Positions 52,701-64,000 of a stretch of DNA of 64,000 bases are shown one piece after another (position 1 is the stretch's first letter; each line of letters begins with the position of its first letter). The translations under genes and the position numbers were made by a program. The notes beneath the pieces are model-generated. The model saw nothing but the letters and a program-made list of their open reading frames with translations, made no database searches and was not told where the DNA came from. This DNA comes from Climacium dendroides (Eukaryota; Streptophyta; Bryopsida; Hypnales; Climaciaceae): assembly GCA_950106755.1 (NCBI GenBank), contig OX467089.1, forward strand, positions 20,813,345-20,877,344, written 5' to 3'.

Positions 52701-53647
52701 AAACAATTTTCAGAATTTTTTTGTAGTAAGAAAAATATAACACTTGGCATCTAATTCTAGTTGTTTCATATTTTTTGAACCTTCTTGGAATTGGTTACAA
52801 ATTTTTGAAGTTAAAATGCAGTGGTCACTAACTAAAAAGCGACCATCTCCTAAAATGTACACTATTGGTACATTGAAGAAACCCAAATGTACCTTTGTGT
52901 TAGTGGTTGCTTCTAAAACAGATTACTTTACACAAACAATGGTTGTAAGTACTTTTTGACATAACAAAACTCCTCAATCCCCATCTGTCCAAATGGAAAA
53001 AATATTCCATACATGACAAATTCAAAAATTGGAATAATTGTTTGATTTTGTTTTATGTGTGTAGCGACATGGATTGAGAATTCATCCTTCCATTTTCTTC
53101 CTCACGTTGGTATTGTTTTTTACCCACCTTAAGGCACCACGCCCACGGAGGCGGTTGCTGCTAGAGAGTCTTTGCTTGTGGCTCTTATATTTTTAGTTGT
53201 TATTATTCACTTTTTCTACCTCAAGTCACTTATAGTTGTGTGCTTGCACTAAAGGAGTTGACCCATTTCTAACCATCAACCCATTCTCACAGTATAGACT
53301 CTTCCATTTTTGCTCAATTGTATTGTAGATGCCAACTCATGTACACCATGGCCAACAAGAACAATAGAAATGACCAAAAGATGTATACTGAAAGCATAAA
53401 ATGATCATAGCATGTACATTAAAAGCCATAATTATGACCTACATCGGTTTTATAAGCAACCTATAGTTGAAAATTGGTTTGCCTACAAATCAAGAATGGG
53501 ACAAATAGAACCTTCATGAAAAAATTCATGATAAGTTTGTTTTTAAAGGAAAATATGTCAAAAATTATGAAATTCTTCTTAAATCTATTTCTCTCTATGG
53601 GAATTCTTTTTCTCAACCTTCCTCATACCACAAATAGGCTAAATTGC
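49773..53647. other. Intergenic DNA, no supported gene
   Basis: Includes a GTAGGGGTGTGACA phrase near 50,320, which resembles a polypurine tract and LTR start but has no matching internal or second LTR. 51,547-52,047 holds a 166-codon frame without ATG start, motif or splice signals. 52,640-52,940 is copy 2 of the AAAATGTAC repeat found at 36,440-36,760. Confidence 0.45.
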
Positions 53648-55457
53648 TTAACCCCTAAAGGACCGTTTGTTCCCTCGAGGGACAATTTGAGATTTTTTGA
53701 GGTTGTGGAGTTTGCCGAGAGCTTTGTAAAAATATAATTTTTGTTTCAATTGGTGCATGGGAGAAAAAATTATGGCACAATAAGCCAAAAACAAAAGTCA
53801 ACAGGCAATACAAAAAAATTAAAAAAATCCTAAAATCTTATATTTTGTCTACATTTGAAGCTTTGATTCATTTCATTTGGACTAGTTATGAGAAAGTTAT
53901 GGAAAATCTTATTTTTTCAGGCAATCTAAGCATTTTCTTGAAAAATAACTTATAGGATTCACTTGTGAATGCAATTTTTACAATTTTCAAAAAAAAAATT
54001 TAGACAAGGTTAGGTTTGCTTTCTAGAACAATCTCACCGTTGGGATTATTGTATGTCAATTCCATCTTAAAGCTATTAATGATTTAGATTTTCCTTCAAT
54101 CTTTAACCTACTTCTACTTAACAATTTTTTAATGAGTGAAATTAAGTGTTTTATTGTTGAATTTTTTTCCTTAGATTCTCAACTCAATTATTTAACATAA
54201 AAACTTAGAAAATTAAAATTAATAGTGCAAAATTTTTAGTTAAAAAGATTCAAAGTCAAAAAATCTAGTCAAGCAAGTTGCAAAAAAAGTTGTTTTCTTC
54301 ACTTTGGATGCAAATATCTTGCAATCTATGCGGTCAAATTTGATAAAAATTTTACCACATATTCTCAAACAAATTAAGTACAAGATCCTATTGTTGGATT
54401 TTGAAAAAACATATTTTTTTTCTTTTCTTAGATGAACACAAAAGAAGTGGTAGTTCTAAATGGTTTTTGATAGAAAACACCCTCGTGGCTTTAGGGATTA
54501 AACCCTAAAAAAATTTAACTATGTTTTCACCAAAAATGCTCCAAACCTATCATTTCTAGTACAAGTACCAAATTTTTGAAAAAAAAAATCATTTTTGATA
54601 CATCTAATTGTAGGATCTTATATTACTTTGGTTTGAGAATATGTAGAAAAATTTTCAGAAATTTTCACTGTGTAGATTGCAAGATATTAGCATTTGAAGT
54701 AACAAAAATCCTTTTTTTTTGTCCCTGCAAAAAATTGGGCAGCTGCACTTCATAAGGTCCGATCATTATATAAAAATGTCCAAAATGGTGGTTAATCTTT
54801 GGATTCATTCTTTAAGGCAAGTTGGCTACATACTTGAAAATTTTCAAATCATTTGGAATTGTACAACATATATGAAAAAAATAGAAAGTAGAAACAAGTA
54901 GAAAATGATTCAAAATACAAAATTGTTAACAATTTATTTATGGAATTGAAAAATGCTAATCCCAATGGTTGTAATGTTGTAATAAACCATCAATGCTTAA
55001 TATTTTTATTTTTTTTCACAAATATTAAAAATTGAGTTACTGTAAATAAAGGACTTCAAAGTTTATTTTAGAGTAGAGATTCCGTAACTACCTTCAAACT
55101 ACCCACAACTGAAATTCCTCATAACTTTCATCTCATTAATCAAAATGGAATGATTCAAAGATATCCATGTATAAATAAATCTAGAAAACCAATTTCAAAT
55201 GTTTATTTTTTTTAAAAGTGATTTTTAAAGAAGTTTTTTTTCTGCCCAAACTGCCCACTGATTAAAGAAAACTACATATCATGCAATACCTTTTTAACCA
55301 TGTAGTCAAAAGTTATGAAAATTGTTGAGCCTTAAAGCTACTCCTTAGGCACATGTTGTGTGAAAATTTTAATGAAAAAAATGAAAACTCCATTCGTAGT
55401 GAGCTGCCCAAAATCACTATGTTGCCAAAAAACGCTGTTTGGTTTTTTAGGGGTTAA
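53648..55457. mobile_element. Compound inverted element of the TTAACCCC family
   Basis: The left end TTAACCCCTAAAGG and right end TTTAGGGGTTAA are inverted. At the middle (54,490-54,508) lies the palindrome TTTAGGGATTAAACCCTAAA, and sequence on either side (54,290-54,470 with 54,501-54,720) is inverted. It therefore looks like two related units head to head, sharing one terminus. The left unit (53,648-54,501, 854 bp) matches 4,030-4,824. No transposase was found. Confidence 0.6.
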
Positions 55458-57170
55458 GTGTTTGGAAATAGTTCGTCATCATCATAATATTCTTTCTTGT
55501 AGTGAAGGCCTCCTTTCTTTGTATAAAAAAAAATTGATCCCTCCATCATAGAGTGAGTTGGATTCAGTTCTGTCTTTTGGGATAAATTCCAGGTTCCCTG
55601 CCCTGGAATCATATGTTTTTAAAAATTTTGTACAGTAAAAATATACCTCATTTTCATGACATAGTACATGGTTGCATACTGTTACCATTCTGACCCCAGG
55701 TAGAAAATTTAAAGCAGAGACACCGACAATGGCCCCTTCTAGAATAAAGGACTGTGCAGTAAATAAGGATGACCGGCAGTAATAAGCTCAATATTCCAGG
55801 AGAAAGAAACACACGATGATGTTTATAAGCACAAAGGCATGAGCTTAAAAGACTATAAACTCGTATTATAGGTATTTATTTTATACTACGTAAAACTTTT
55901 TATGATTATAGTGTAATTATGGTATATAGTAAACTTCTTAGATAGAATTCAAATTCTTCTCCACATAACTATAAAAACTTGCATGTTTTGAAATTTGGCA
56001 TGATTATTAAATGTCATATTAAGATTCACCTTAAAAAATAAAATGCAAAAAGATATCTTCCTACAAGTATTATTGCAATTTGAAGGCGATGCACTTGAAA
56101 TCTAGTCAAAAATTCCTTGTGCCCCTTCACCGCACACCACACAATGTGCGGTCACTGGGTGGTGATACAAAAGTTTGTTTGTTCCCATTACAATTGAATT
56201 GATAGTTGAATCATGCGGTTATTGTGCGGTAATTGACAACTGTTGTTGTGCGGTTCTTGAATGTGTGGTGAATGGCTAGTTTACTTTAGGTAATGCATTA
56301 TAGGTGTTTATATTATAAGCATCTTCAATTGTTGTAGTATATCTACTTATATATATGCTCAAAGTTCACATGTTTGCATTTTCATGCTTACATATTAGCA
56401 TTGTTGTTACTCATCTTGCTTGCCTCCAAAAAATATAAAATTATTACAAATATACATACATATATACATACAATGATGAACAAAATTGAATTTAAATTTA
56501 AAACATTTTCATTCAAACAACTATACTATTAGCATCAATGAACAAAGTCCAAAAGTAGATATACTAAAGTTATAGTGTACGACATACTACACATTACCAT
56601 CAAAGCTTGAAGAAAAAATTAGTTGTAATTTGAAAGAAAATCACTATTTCAAAGTTAGCCATGTCTAAAACTCAATTTTATTCAACATGATTTGGAATTA
56701 CTTTATCTTTTGTCAATTCTTTTAGAACTCTGAAAAAACTTTTTGTACCTTGGCATGTTGGTATATGTCATTTCAAATTGTTGTACACATAAAATTGAAG
56801 GAATTTGACATTTATAGAATTAAAAATACCAATAGCTTGACAAACCTGCAAATGATATTGGTTCTTATAATATTTGAATTTTTTTTAGAAACTTTGATAG
56901 CATGGAATAGCATGGAATAGCATTAGTGAATGCCTGTAGATTCCTTGGTTGCTCTTAGTTGCAATAATTGGTGCACTATTCTTATGTTTCCAATTTCAAC
57001 AAAAAAATTCATTGAATTTATTAAATGATTTTCACCCTATATTAATAGTCTGCATGCTAATCTTAGGTGGTCGATTGGGTCCTAAACCTCTTGGCAAAGA
57101 AGTATATAGTTTGGGTGTCATTTGAATATATCCATGAAACATGATGGTGTGGGAAAAAAAAATTTAGACT
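55458..57170. other. AT-rich intergenic DNA
   Basis: No gene. Short ATTATAGGT(A/G)TTTATATT units at 55,863 and 56,300 resemble the tandem block at 5,170-5,420. 56,135-56,270 repeats a TGTGCGGT motif four times. Confidence 0.4.
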
Positions 57171-57900
57171 CTTAATCTCTATAAGACCAAGGCCTTTGGG
57201 GGTCAAAGAACACTCAAAATTGCCATTCCTATTGCAAATTGAAAAAGTCTTAAAAATTCATTTGTTTTGCAATTCTAATTGTAGGGTCTTCCACTAGAAT
57301 AGTGCAAGATTGTGTGGGAAAAATTTCAAAAACTTTGATTGTATAAATTGCAAGATACATGCATTTGAAGTGAAACAAACATTGTTTTGCACCTTGCTAG
57401 ACTAGAATTTTTGGTGTTGAATGCTCTTAATTAAAAAAATTTGCACTATAGATTTTGAATTTAAAAAAATCTATGTTGAAGAATTGAATTGAGAGTATAG
57501 GAATTTAAACAAACAAAATTTTATTTTCATTCTTACAATAATTGTTACTTAAAAGTAGGTACAAGTATGAAGAAAAATTAAATTGTTAATAGTTCTAAGA
57601 TGGTATTGAAATACACCAATTCCATTGATGAAATTGTTTTATGATGGAAATTTTATCTCGTGGAACTTTTTTTTAATTTTGAAAATTGAATCCAAAATTG
57701 AATCTTCCAAGTTATTTTTTGAAGACAATTTAGATTGCATGGAAAACAAGGTTCTCTATAACTTTCTCATTGCTAGTCTTTAAGGATCGAATTAAGGCTT
57801 TCCATATAGACAAAAGTATTTTCTATGAGAAAAAAAATTTAAAATTCAAATTTTGAATTTTGTGATAGTTTTTTGCTATACAACAAATTGCTTTTTGAGC
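57171..57900 (-). mobile_element. Inverted copy of the TTAACCCC-family element
   Basis: Reverse complement of the 53,800-54,480 body (for example AACTTTCTCATTGCTAGTC and TGGAATTGA-like blocks), with CAAGGCCTTTGGGGGTCAAA at one end. The other end is not resolved and merges into the 58,060 element. Confidence 0.5.
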
Positions 57901-58059
57901 TTTGGGTGACACAACTTTTGCATCTAGCCCTTGATTGAAATAAAAATTATATTCCCTAAAAGCTAATGTGTTTTTCTTTCTTTAAAAAAAGTTTCAAAAA
58001 ATCATTCCAGAAATTGAGATTGTAGGACCCTATCCGAACCTTCAAATGTCTTCTAACTA

Positions 58060-58375
58060 AGGTAGAAGGATCTAAAAGCACACAAGCTCTAAAATTGCCC
58101 ACCTCCTCAAATGTACACTATATGTACATGTTGCTATTTCATAGCCTTCACAAATGTACAAACAACATACATTTTAGGAGGTGACCTATGCCATTTCAAC
58201 TTCAAGTTTTCATAACTATTTCCACAAAGCTCCAAAGAATATGAAACGACTTGGGTTAGATGCCAATTCCACCTGTCTTTCAAGGAAAATTTACTGAAAA
58301 AATATTTCAAGAAGCTTCACGTCCCCAAAATTCAGTTGCATCTCTTAGGTGGGCAATTTATGAACCTCCTACCTT
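58060..58375. mobile_element. TIR/hairpin element (AATTGCCCACCT family)
   Basis: Left AAAATTGCCCACCTCC and right, inverted, ATAAATTGCCCACCTAAG form terminal repeats. A nested pair CACCTCCTCAAATGTAC / ACATTTTAGGAGGTG lies near the left end. The body at 58,195-58,345 matches 19,060-19,190 of the element in the gypsy leader. Confidence 0.55.
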
Positions 58376-58964
58376 ACGGGGACACTTGGTCCTTGAGAAG
58401 TTAATTCACACCAGTTTTGGTGCTTCCAAGGACAGTTTGGTGTTGTGTTTTTCTCAACCTCCAGCTCTTGGTCCCTCGTTACACACACTTTAGGATTAAT
58501 AACTCCACCGTCTCAACCCCAAAAAAGGGGCAATGGCCCCCCAAATTTGCAAGCAGATTCTGAAGAACTGGCAAACTTATTTGGATACTACCTTCTGGAA
58601 TTTGGAGGTGCATCCATGTTCTAAAATTGGGGTAAGCTTGTGCAGGCTCACTCTTCTATTTTGTGGAGCAAACGGAGGAATCTTTCATTGGAGTCTATTT
58701 TTTTTCGATTTGGCTTTCACTGGGCACTGGGCTCGTACTCTCGTCTCTGCCTGGCCTTGCTAAATTTGAAGGGATGCAGTGTTAAGGAAGGGAGGAAAGT
58801 TAAGTTTATTGGAGGTTCATGAAGTGGCCAGGCTCACCGATTTCGGTATTAAATAATTTCCCTGTTCACAGTTTCTGGAGGCTGGTTTTTTTTCAAATGC
58901 ACTCACTGCAGGCGTCCCAACCAAAGCGTCAGCAGCCGGAGGTTGAGGCAAGCACGAATCAATA
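58376..58964. other. Intergenic DNA
   Basis: Overlapping plus-strand frames (58,533-58,822) look coding-like in composition but have no recognised motif or splice context. Confidence 0.35.
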
Positions 58965-59168
58965 GGTAAGGTAGACCAACCCATTAAGGTAGAACTGCTG
59001 CTAATACCACCATCCACCCAATTCAGCCACCTAAAGGATCTTCCTAATTTCGTCAAGTGTCCCATCTATTACCGCTATCTTTACAACCCATTATCACGAT
59101 GGCAACGTACTTGGGGAGTGGACACATCAGCCGACGCTTTAGCAAGGGTTTGCTCATGATTCTACAAG
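58965..59168 (+). repeat. R1 repeat copy, truncated
   Basis: Matches the first part of 35,232-35,618 (ATTAAGGTAGAAC, CCACCCAATTC, GGACACATCA). It ends where the next element starts. Confidence 0.6.
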
Positions 59169-59173
59169 GGTCT

Positions 59174-59555
59174 AAGAGCATGCCCACCTGTCCTGCAAAA
59201 ATGTGGCTAGCGAAATGCTAGACCTTCCATTTTGTAGGTTGGGGGCGGCAATGAGCCCTCACTGGTTGCAGGTGCGGAGGCCAACTAGTGAGGTTATGTG
59301 TGGTTAAATTATTTTTGTAGTTGTCATCTTTAGTTTTGACAATATTAAACGTTTTTATGATTGGGTGAGAGGTTTTGGGAGGGGGGACCACTTCTTGTCC
59401 TTTGTTGTTTCCCAAGTTGGTGAATGGCTTGCAAAATGGCCCCAATATGCAAGCCCTCCCTCTTAAGAAGTCATCCGTTTTGTAAGATGGGTGGGGTACT
59501 TTTGCAAGCCACTCATAAGAAGTCATCCATTTTGTAAGATGGGTGGGGATGCTCT
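59174..59555. mobile_element. hAT-like MITE with a 52-bp tandem duplication
   Basis: The ends AAGAGCATGCCCACC and, inverted, AGAGCATCCCCACC are terminal inverted repeats of the GAGCAT type seen in many plant hAT MITEs. Two direct units of 52 bp starting AAGAAGTCATCC (59,465 and 59,517) lie at its right end. The neighbouring Harbinger-like MITE abuts it directly, so its own target duplication cannot be read. Confidence 0.55.
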
Positions 59556-59557
59556 AA

Positions 59558-59849
59558 GGGCCTCCTTACATGCTTACTTGGTGGGCAAGTTTACAGCTAA
59601 TTCAAGCAAGAAGACAAAAGCGGCTCCACTAATTGTTTTGCTGGGATGGGCAAGTAGGAAAGGAGGAGTTGAAGTTTCACTGATACTGGTGGGCAACCTC
59701 ATTGGTGGAGACTAGTGAATCTAATACATGTGAATTTTTTTATTGTTTCCCTTTCCACCCATTGAGTCCACATGAAAGTGCAATGCTTATTTTTCCTTGT
59801 AGCATTTGCTATGCAATTCCCCTAATGACCAATACATGTAAGGAGGCCC
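59558..59849. mobile_element. PIF/Harbinger-like MITE (GGGCCTCC family), copy 2
   Basis: 292 bp, starting GGGCCTCCTTACATG and ending with its exact inverse, flanked by TAA on both sides (59,555-59,557 and 59,850-59,852). A perfect ~15-bp TIR and a 3-bp TAA duplication are PIF/Harbinger traits. It is better preserved than copy 1 at 39,342-39,616. Confidence 0.85.
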
Positions 59850-60249
59850 TAAGGTAGAACCATCAATTAGAAGCCACTCCCTTGTAGGCAATCAATAGAA
59901 TCTCTCAAATCTAGAAGAGGGCAAGACTCATTTGGGTTAATTTTGAATTCAAAGACACTAAGATCTAGAACCACTATAGTCTTGACGCTACTATGCCACT
60001 TGTCTTTCCTTATGTGTGCTAGAATTACCTACAAGTACTCTCCTAGTGATCAATATGTATGACTCCAAACATTGGACATGGGTCGAATCAACCTTCAGGC
60101 TTTTATAATTTATAGAAATTTCAGTTCAAGTTGTAAATTTACCAAAATTTCAGCTATTCGCACCAATTCTATCTTTGTACTTTAATAAATATGTATTTTG
60201 CCAAATATTATTACAAATCATGTCTGTTATGGCTTAAGTTATCGGTTAT

Positions 60250-60896
60250 GGGTGGTTCCACCTTGTTCACAATTTAACATTTTTGTTTCGAAAACCCATC
60301 ATGATAGCAATGTATTTGGAGAGTGAACACATCAACCTACGCTTTAACAAGGTTTTGTTCATGCTTCTACAAGGGTCTATTCATAGTTTAATATTTTCAC
60401 TTTGAAAAAAAACAAAAAAATCAATTATTATCAAAATGTCTTCATTTTTTTGGCAACCAACTACTTTCAAACTTCTCAATCTCTAAAAAATATGGGAGTT
60501 GACAAATAGCTTTTCTAAAGTACCTAGATGGAAAATTTGTGTGGTAATAGGCAATTCTATCTTACTACATAGATATGCTATTTGCTTACTTTGGAGAAGC
60601 TATTTGTTAGTTCCCATATTTTTCAAAGATTAAAAAATTTAGAGGAAGTCATTTGCAAAAAGAATGGAAGACATTCTAACAAAAAGTGAATTTTCTATGA
60701 TTTTTCAAAGCTAAAATGTTAAAATTCTTGAAGTGTGGGTAGACCCTTATTAAAGCATGGACTGATGTGTCCACTTTCCAAGTGCATTGCCATCATGGTA
60801 AAGGATTGCTAACATTGTGGTAATAGGTAGGCTACTAATGCAAATGGGAGGGTCTTGTGGGTAGTGGGTGGTGGTATTGGGTAGTTCTATCTTAAC
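60250..60896. repeat. Head-to-head inverted pair of R1 repeats
   Basis: 60,250-60,561 is R1 in plus orientation and 60,562-60,896 is R1 inverted. They meet at AATTCTATCTTACTACATAG. Arm pairs include TATGGGAGTTGACAAATAGC with GCTATTTGTTAGTTCCCATA. The right arm is nearly complete; the left lacks the first part. Confidence 0.65.
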
Positions 60897-61137
60897 GCTT
60901 AAACGTCGATGAGGACATTTGGTTTGCGACAAGAAGGATTTTTTTCTTATACGAAAAAAATCCTTCTAATAGCACAGAAGTGCAAGTCTTCATCTTTGAA
61001 ATTTTGTTGTCAAAAGGGGAGGTCTTCTACGGTAGTTTGACTTCCAATGAATGATTTTACAATTTTTTAAGTGAATGATTCACACGGTAACCAAAGGGAT
61101 GATTTCTACAATTATCAATCCATCCTTTGAGGGTTAA
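60892..61137 (+). mobile_element. TTAACCCT-ended MITE, second copy
   Basis: Starts TTAACGCTTAAACGTC and ends CTTTGAGGGTTAA; 246 bp. Its body aligns with the inverted 36,004-36,235 element. It abuts the R1 pair. It contains a perfect 15-bp hairpin at 60,932-60,967. Confidence 0.6.
60932..60967. terminator. Perfect 15-bp stem, 6-base loop
   Basis: AGAAGGATTTTTTTC and GAAAAAAATCCTTCT are exact reverse complements around TTATAC. A terminator role is not expected in a plant nucleus; the class here is only structural. It lies inside a MITE. Confidence 0.5.
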
Positions 61138-63434
61138 CAAATTTTGCTTTCCCATTTCTTGCAACAAGTGCCTAAAAGAATTGAATTGCTTGGGTTTTGA
61201 TGGAAGCCGAAAATTCAGTCTTAGTCCTCTTTACTTCCAAATACACAACATTCCTAACCTTGATACAAAGGGGCAAAGGGTCCAAATGGATGACTTTCTA
61301 TATTACTACAAAAATAGAAGAATGCACATATTGGGCCAAAAATTGAATCATATTTGAATGAGAGTCTATAACTGAGGTGTCATCTTTTCAAGGTTAAAGC
61401 AATCATTCAAAAGACACTTGAGGATGGTTTGTATCCTTTGGAAGATCAAACAAAACTTTGTGCATATTGAAGTATTAACTATTTTCATTCAATTTTTTTT
61501 GTGCAACTTTATTGATACCATGTCTACATCATTTAATCGAGTTTAAGACATTTGAGTTGTTTTTTAAATTTTATATAGTGTTGTTAATAAATAAAAAGGT
61601 AAACTATCCAATATATTTCAATACTTTGAGCTTTACCCCCTTAAAACTTAATTTTGACATTTGCAATGGGTTCTTTTGCTTTTGAGCAAGACTAACAAAA
61701 TGAAGCTTTTGAAGTGTAGTTTGTACTCCACTTGAAAATATTGAAAAAATCCTTAAAATAAATATATTAGTAAATTTTGAAGTTGAGGATCTATAACCAC
61801 GTTTCTAAATATGAAATGAGGCAAAAGTTTTCTTTATTTCACAATGTTCTATAGTGTAATATACTCATAAATAGAAAAGAAATGGAGGATCCATAGTGAA
61901 GGACTTTTAAGTTTGACCATATAGTCATAGGCTCTGTCCTTTAGGGGTTCAAAGGAGCTCATGTAGCTTGAAGAAAACCCAAATATCTAAGAAAACATGT
62001 CCCTTTAAAAGATGATGCTGACTAACTTCTCTCCCTTCCTTTCAAAGATTTATTGCTTTCAACCTATATTTTTGGATTTTAAATCCTAAAATGATATCCC
62101 AAACACCAAGTGACCAATGAATGATGGAAAATCCTTTTGTATAAGACATAAGTGTTCTATATAAGATAAAAGTATAAATATTCATTCTTAGAATTTTGTA
62201 TGAAAAGGGGTGGCCTTGCAATGTAGTTTGACCTCCAAATAAGTATTCTTGGTTTTTATTAAGCAAATGATTCAAACATTATCCAAAAAAGATAATTTCC
62301 ACAGTGACCAATCTATCCTTTTAGGGTTCATAGTGTTTTGAAGTTTGTTTGTTTTAAAATGTTATATAAGAACCTACAAGTCAATGACAATACAATGAGA
62401 GGCTCATTAGGGGTAGTCACAATTTCTTCATTGCACATCCATTCTTCAAAGAACAAGGATATTGTGGCATCCTATTGGCTTCCTGTTGGCTCTCCATGGC
62501 AAAATATTCTTCTATAAAATCTTCTCCACTTCCATTCTTTTCCTCTAGAGGTGAATAGATGTATATTCTAATGCACTCCTTGTGCTCCTAAGTTTCACCC
62601 CACTACCGTCATGTCCCCATTATTCATTCTCATTCTCCACATGCCATAAAAAGGGTGCCACACCTTCATCCAAGAAGGCTCTCCATTGGCTCCTTTTTTT
62701 CTCACCAACTACTCATTCTTCATACAAGTCTGCTTGGTGAAGGTGTGACTTCCCTTTATTGATTTTTCACATTTGGATTTTTCACATTTGCCTGTCTCTC
62801 TTGTAGTGGTCCAGTATTATACTGCTGCCAGTGTGGCAATGCAAAGTGCAAAGTTAAAGGCCGGAGCGTAACGTAAAGATCATTATGAAAGGTCACTTTA
62901 GAATATTCTCTAAAATTTGGCAAACATTTCCTTTCCTAGTCAACAAATCTTCGGTGTCGAATATTCGCCTTTTCCAACTGGCAGTCCGTGTGGACAAAAA
63001 TTTCTTGCGACATTAATGGATCGCGAAAAGCATAAACTAAAGGTCAAAATGCTCATGAATGATGAAATCACCTTCAATGTTACCATGCTTCGACAAAGTA
63101 GTGCTACTGTGCAATACACTTGCTTCGAAAATCTGGTTCTGAAAGATGGTTTGACACGAAATTGAGAAGAAATTTGCCTGACTTGGTAGTTCAAAATCGG
63201 GGACAAACCAGGTACTGCAGAAACCCTTTTCACTCTTCATCATTCCAAGATGACAGGTCCTCGATGATTGTTTAGTGATTGCAGTGTAACTCCCAAAATA
63301 ATCAGACAGAATAGAAGCAAAGTCGCTTCGTGAGTTTTAAAAATTCTGACGTATTCACGGTCGCAAACGGATTGAAAAAACTTAGGGTTACGCTAATTCG
63401 AAGTTGCGAGATGTCCATGATTCAAAAAATTGCT
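61138..63434. other. Intergenic DNA and 3' flank of the methyltransferase gene
   Basis: 62,170-62,335 is a partial third copy of the TTAACCCT MITE. From ~62,800 the composition becomes less AT-rich, fitting the 3' UTR or flank of the minus-strand gene. ORFs on both strands at 62,917-63,243 overlap each other and show no domain. Confidence 0.4.
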
Positions 63435-63819
63435 TTACTCTATGAAGAAAGAGGAAATGGTCGGTGGAGCTGGAGGACTGCCCTGTCGTTCCAAGGTATG
63501 TGCGATCTTCACGTCCATCAACCTATGATTCTGTTTGGATCGTGTTATGTCGAGTTCACCCACCAACACATCGCCATTTCTTGTACTGACAGCGGGATGC
63601 AACAGGAAGACCTGAGAAACAAATCCATAAGATCCCACGTTTAATAACCTGATGCTGTGTTCAACATTCAACGACAAGGAATCAGAAGTTGGACAGAAAC
63701 AGAAACCACAAATAGGAAAAACCTAGAATGTTCACCTGCTGGCCCCAGTGAGTGGTATCGTCAACGCTAGGTGCAGTGGTCAATTCAACCTCAGTGTCAG
63801 CGGGATCACTTGGACATCC
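63435..63819 (-). CDS. PRMT: Type I protein arginine methyltransferase, C-terminal exons (partial gene)
   Basis: Two exons, 63,819-63,736 (28 codons) and 63,611-63,435 (58 codons plus TAA), join in phase 0 across a GT-AG intron. The protein reads V-E-L-T-T-A-P, then T-T-H-W-G-Q-Q, then a beta-barrel segment with N-G-D-V-L-V-G-E-L-D-I-T-R-S-K-Q-N-H-R-L-M. The pattern LSTAP....THW.Q......GD.I.G...L..S..N.R.M is the PRMT barrel and THW loop; His and Trp of the loop are present. PRMTs methylate arginine with S-adenosylmethionine. Plant PRMT6-like proteins are the closest I can suggest, with a divergent C-terminus ending S-F-F-I-E. The SAM-binding domain lies beyond the right edge. Confidence 0.78.
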
Positions 63820-64000
63820 CTGTTTCAAGTATGCAAAGAAAGCTTGTATAACAAGTAAAAAGGAAACTACGAGGTTTATAAAAATCAAATTGTTCACGGT
63901 GGACGTAACCCTGCCCTGATTCATCTCCAAATTCATCTCTATATTATTAGCGTTTATAATAAAGAAATTAAATGCAACTACTATGAGAAAAGGATCTCCA
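63820..64000 (-). other. Intron of the PRMT gene at the window edge
   Basis: Precedes an AACAG acceptor with a pyrimidine-rich tract (TTTCCTTTTTACTTG on the minus strand). The frame continues open for ~40 codons upstream and looks like a membrane helix. This is read as intron because the PRMT pattern begins only after the acceptor. Confidence 0.5.

Noticed and set aside
59160..59563. 8-bp target duplication AAGGG(T/C)CT for the hAT-like MITE
   Set aside because: The right-hand copy falls inside the TIR of the adjacent Harbinger-like MITE, so the match is coincidental.
63682..63936. Membrane protein with one helix on the minus strand at the right edge
   Set aside because: The hydrophobic run is the pyrimidine-rich intron before the acceptor at 63,820; the conserved PRMT sequence begins only after it.

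Overview
This is a window of land-plant nuclear DNA. The evidence is GT-AG introns, a complete ten-exon serine carboxypeptidase gene, a plant-type arginine methyltransferase 3' end, and abundant old plant transposable elements (Ty3/gypsy, Helitron, PIF/Harbinger-like, CACTA-like). The low gene density, AT-rich decayed retroelements and several MITE families suggest a repeat-rich genome. I suspect a gymnosperm, but no sequence feature proves it.

Layout. 1-27,300 is a transposon landscape. A Ty3/gypsy element on the plus strand runs from an LTR remnant (about 1,480-2,050) through gag, protease, RT tail, RNase H and integrase (to about 12,540). A long 3' region with an extra decayed ORF follows, then a second LTR and a second primer-binding site, leader and gag (17,753-20,560). 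That is an LTR-internal-LTR-internal arrangement. Two copies of an ~860-bp Helitron-like element, a CACTA-like hairpin MITE and other TIR elements are nested in it. An inverted copy of the same family lies at about 22,160-27,275. 27,300-32,640 holds a five-exon minus-strand gene for a 281-residue four-helix membrane protein that I do not recognise. 32,640-40,500 is intergenic DNA with nested MITEs and a possible gene-fragment-carrying TIR element. 40,525-46,288 is the minus-strand serine carboxypeptidase gene (474 aa), with a GC-rich promoter region reaching about 46,900. 46,900-62,800 is intergenic DNA with MITEs, a compound inverted element carrying telomere-like ends, and inverted repeat pairs. 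63,435-63,819 holds the last two visible exons of a type I protein arginine methyltransferase gene, also on the minus strand and continuing past the window edge.

The three host genes are unrelated in function and are not an operon or cluster. They are a secreted/vacuolar peptidase, a membrane protein of unknown role, and a protein arginine methyltransferase. All three lie on the minus strand. I found no tRNA, rRNA, CRISPR or organellar insertion. The strongest unusual observations are a Helitron-type insertion landing exactly between A and T of an integrase codon, a 33-bp perfect inverted duplication inside RNase H, an ORF kept in one frame through about 15 mostly C-to-T stops, and a nearly perfect 150-bp hairpin MITE with an exact 3-bp target duplication.
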